From: UBA11858 sp964589145
GTDB taxonomy: Bacteria; Chloroflexota; Anaerolineae; Anaerolineales; UBA11858
NCBI GenBank assembly: GCA_964589145.1
Contig: CAZPSL010000122.1
Coordinates: 1 to 5,960 of the forward strand
Direction: 5' to 3'
Length of the DNA stretch: 5,960 nucleotides
Shown here: positions 5,235 to 5,960 of the stretch, piece after piece
Layout of the letters: each line of letters opens with the position of its first letter
Numbering within the stretch: position 1 is the first letter of the stretch
Notes under the pieces: model-generated
Told to the model about the DNA's origin: nothing
Databases searched by the model: none
The model's input: the letters and a program-made list of their open reading frames with translations, nothing else
Translations under genes and position numbers: made by a program

Positions 5235-5960
5235 TCACTCAATCGCGATGATGAACTGGTAATGCGGCTGCCCGCCCTCCTGAACTTCGACCTCCAGTTC
5301 GGGGTAAGCATTGCGGATAGCATCGGCGATGCGGATGACCTCGGTCTGCGAGACGTTTTCGCCGGAAAACAGAGTCACCAACTCGAAATACTCGGCATGA
5401 GCGGCTTCCAGCAGGCCCAGGCAGGCTTTTTCAAGCGTGTCGGTCGCCAGCACCAGTTTGCCATTGTGCAGGGCGATGATCTGCCCTTCCCTGACCTCCA
5501 CGCCGTCAATTTCCACGCTGCGGGTCGCGGTGGTGATCTCGCCGGTCTCCACATCCTCGATGGCTTCGGTCATATCGGCGACCACGGCGTCAAAATCGCC
5601 ATCCGGCACCAGGCGCAGCATGGCGGAAAGCCCCTGCGGGACGGTGCGGGCGGGGATCACCGCCACCTGTTTGACGGTCACATCTTTGGCGGATTCCGCT
5701 GCCATGAAGATGTTTTTGTTGTTTGGCAGGATGATGACTTTGTCAGTCGGCAGGTTTTCGAACGCGGCGATGATCTCCTGGGTGCTGGGGTTCATGGTCT
5801 GACCGCCCTCGATGATGGCCGCCACCCCAAGGCTGGCGAACACACGGGCGATTCCGGGGCCGGGAGCGACCGCGACTACGGCGATCTGCCCCGGTTCCAC
5901 GGGGTTGAGATTCCACTGGGGCTTGCGGGATTTCTCGATCTCCTCCATCTGCGCCACCAG
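5235..5960 (-). CDS. fakA: DAK2-domain fatty acid kinase subunit (FakA/YloV-like), C-terminal part
   Basis: Only the last 241 residues are in the window; the N-terminal DhaL/DAK2 kinase domain lies beyond base 5960. FakA is the ATP-dependent kinase that phosphorylates fatty acids bound to FakB. The visible part begins in the middle region and shows AVVAVAPGPGIARVF, then the hallmark EGGQTMNPST about 50 residues in, VIILPNNKNIFMAAE at about 75-89, ARTVPQGLSAML, and a C-terminal domain ending HYQFIIAIE. These match the YloV family, which is about 550 residues in full. The in-frame GTG at 5957 is internal and not a start. The DegV/FakB gene follows 59 nt downstream on the same strand, the usual partner, but a terminator hairpin sits between them. 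The family call is secure; the kinase activity is inferred from the family because the active-site domain is outside. Confidence 0.92.
   Translation of the reverse strand: MVAQMEEIEKSRKPQWNLNPVEPGQIAVVAVAPGPGIARVFASLGVAAIIEGGQTMNPSTQEIIAAFENLPTDKVIILPNNKNIFMAAESAKDVTVKQVAVIPARTVPQGLSAMLRLVPDGDFDAVVADMTEAIEDVETGEITTATRSVEIDGVEVREGQIIALHNGKLVLATDTLEKACLGLLEAAHAEYFELVTLFSGENVSQTEVIRIADAIRNAYPELEVEVQEGGQPHYQFIIAIE

Noticed and set aside
5176..5238. N-terminal extension of the DegV protein
   Set aside because: The extra residues come from translating the terminator hairpin, and DegV proteins start at the MKTAIVTDSTAD-type sequence.

Overview
All recognisable genes lie on the minus strand of a GC-rich stretch that looks like an Anaerolineae-type Chloroflexota genome or metagenome contig. 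That assignment is an inference from the GC-rich codon use, the gene families and the C/G-tract hairpin repeats between genes. No marker gene in the window fixes the taxonomy. Both end genes run off the edges.

In the direction of transcription (high to low coordinates) the window holds: the C-terminal part of a DAK2-domain fatty-acid-kinase subunit (FakA/YloV-like, 5235-5960, cut by the window edge); a terminator hairpin; a DegV/FakB-like fatty-acid-binding protein (4333-5175); a gene-poor stretch with an A/T-rich hairpin and a fragment of a GH3 glycosidase C-terminus (3922-4092); a G/C-tract repeat element (about 3741-3880); a complete D-hydantoinase/dihydropyrimidinase (2256-3674); a second, related repeat element inside 11-bp inverted ends (1939-2252); a Phd/YefM-type antitoxin and PIN-domain toxin pair with its own promoter and operator-like palindrome (1615-1878, 1169-1606); a terminator; a SpoIIAA/STAS-like small protein (602-1021); and dihydropteroate synthase folP (1-602, C-terminus missing), whose start codon overlaps the stop of the small protein.

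FakA and FakB would act together: FakB presents a bound fatty acid and FakA phosphorylates it. The antitoxin and toxin form one operon. The small STAS-like gene and folP are translationally linked. The hydantoinase stands alone between two repeat elements, so its cellular pathway cannot be read from this context.

The genes are ordinary families. The least ordinary content is intergenic. Two elements flanking the hydantoinase share exact flanking words and spacings but carry different, perfectly self-complementary 18-bp stems. Two terminators, 4 kb apart, share a 13-bp palindromic core that differs by one compensatory pair. I see no convincing evidence for a new multi-gene system.
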